Shown: positions 14,438 to 14,810 of the stretch, one piece after another
How positions within the stretch are numbered: the first letter of the stretch is position 1
Layout of the letters: each line of letters starts with the position of its first letter
Source: Limisphaerales bacterium
GTDB lineage: Bacteria; Verrucomicrobiota; Verrucomicrobiia; Limisphaerales; UBA8199
Assembly (NCBI GenBank): GCA_025356925.1
Contig: JANXQE010000470.1
Coordinates: 1-14,810 of the forward strand
Reading direction: 5' to 3'
Length of the DNA stretch: 14,810 nucleotides
The notes under the pieces: model-generated
Databases searched by the model: none
Told to the model about the DNA's origin: nothing
Seen by the model: only the letters and a program-made list of their open reading frames with translations
Translations under genes and position numbers: made by a program

Positions 14438-14810
14438 CGGACCCTTTGAGCCTGTCCAAAGCGGCTTTGACGCGGTCGCGGTTGGCCTGCCATTCGGAGA
14501 GGCGTTGCCGGTGCTCGAGCAACACCTGCGCGGGAGCCTTGGTCGTGAAGTTCGGGTTGTTCAACTTTTGCTCGGCTTTGGCGATCTCGCTTTCGGTTCT
14601 TTCGAGTTCCTTGGTCTGCCGGGCGATTTCGGCCGCGACATCCTGCACGCCTTCAAGGGGGAGGAACAGATCACCGAGCTCGGAGTGGACGGCCGGAGTG
14701 CCCTGTTTGGGCTGGTAACCGGGATCGACTTCGAGCGCCTCCGCATTCAGCAGGAGCTTAAGCACCTCCGCGTCGTGGGTGGGAAGGGCGCCGGCAGGAT
14801 TGATGACGAA
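14430..14810 (-). CDS. valS: Valyl-tRNA synthetase, C-terminal arm (5' part cut by window)
   Basis: The visible 126 residues match the C-terminal end of class I valyl-tRNA synthetase, which charges tRNA-Val in the cytosol. The recognisable part is the coiled-coil tRNA-binding arm: SELGDLFLPLEGVQDVAAE, then a heptad-rich stretch with KLNNPNFTTKAPAQVLLEHR, ending in LKGSGE and TAG. The frame is open to the right edge of the window, so the catalytic and anticodon-binding parts lie outside. Its stop overlaps the GTG start assigned to the next gene by 8 nt, which would allow translational coupling if that start is used. Confidence 0.93.
   Translation of the reverse strand, partial: FVINPAGALPTHDAEVLKLLLNAEALEVDPGYQPKQGTPAVHSELGDLFLPLEGVQDVAAEIARQTKELERTESEIAKAEQKLNNPNFTTKAPAQVLLEHRQRLSEWQANRDRVKAALDRLKGSGE

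Overview
The window looks like ordinary chromosome from a GC-rich bacterium of the PVC superphylum, most likely a Verrucomicrobiota lineage related to the Pedosphaera/Limisphaerales group. The main evidence is a planctomycete-type cytochrome protein (PSCyt1-DUF1549-DUF1553) followed 27 bp later by a Tat-exported DUF1501 protein, a pairing abundant in Planctomycetes and Verrucomicrobia. Several secreted repeat proteins (RCC1-type and YVTN-type propellers, a fused cyclophilin) and a clade-like RecN variant fit the same picture. Taxonomy is inferred from gene content, not from a marker phylogeny.

Layout, left to right. Positions 3-839 (+) hold the C-terminal half of recN (DNA repair), ending at a small terminator-like hairpin. 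Convergent to it is an MFS efflux-type transporter (939-2168, -) with a TTG start. A 263-bp gap with several inverted repeats follows. The DUF1501 gene (2432-3880, -) and the large cytochrome/DUF1549/DUF1553 gene (3908-6547, -) form an apparent two-gene operon. A 210-bp gap holds a 10-bp-arm inverted repeat and a 14-bp tandem duplication. Next is a secreted RCC1-repeat protein (6758-7795, -), transcribed divergently from an RdgB/HAM1 nucleotide pyrophosphatase (8009-8707, +). A secreted cyclophilin with an unrecognised C-terminal domain (8921-10120, +) and a secreted YVTN/YncE-like propeller (10250-11305, +) follow.

The stretch 11306-11879 holds no intact gene but contains a decayed DUF899 (thioredoxin-like) gene on the minus strand. 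It has an internal deletion, a frame change and a missing C-terminus. The right end is a minus-strand cluster: the C-terminal arm of valS (14430-14810), a transglutaminase-like exported protein whose GTG start overlaps the valS stop (12743-14437), and an inositol monophosphatase (11880-12677). A five-unit hexanucleotide repeat lies just before the inositol monophosphatase start.

Housekeeping functions (recN, rdgB, valS, IMPase) are interspersed with envelope or secreted proteins. I found no mobile element, CRISPR array, tRNA, rRNA or defence system, and no convincing new multi-gene system. The most useful non-routine signals are the DUF899 pseudogene, the unresolved start of the transglutaminase protein beside a 9-bp hairpin, the hexamer repeat, and the structured intergenic repeats near 2.2 kb and 6.6 kb.
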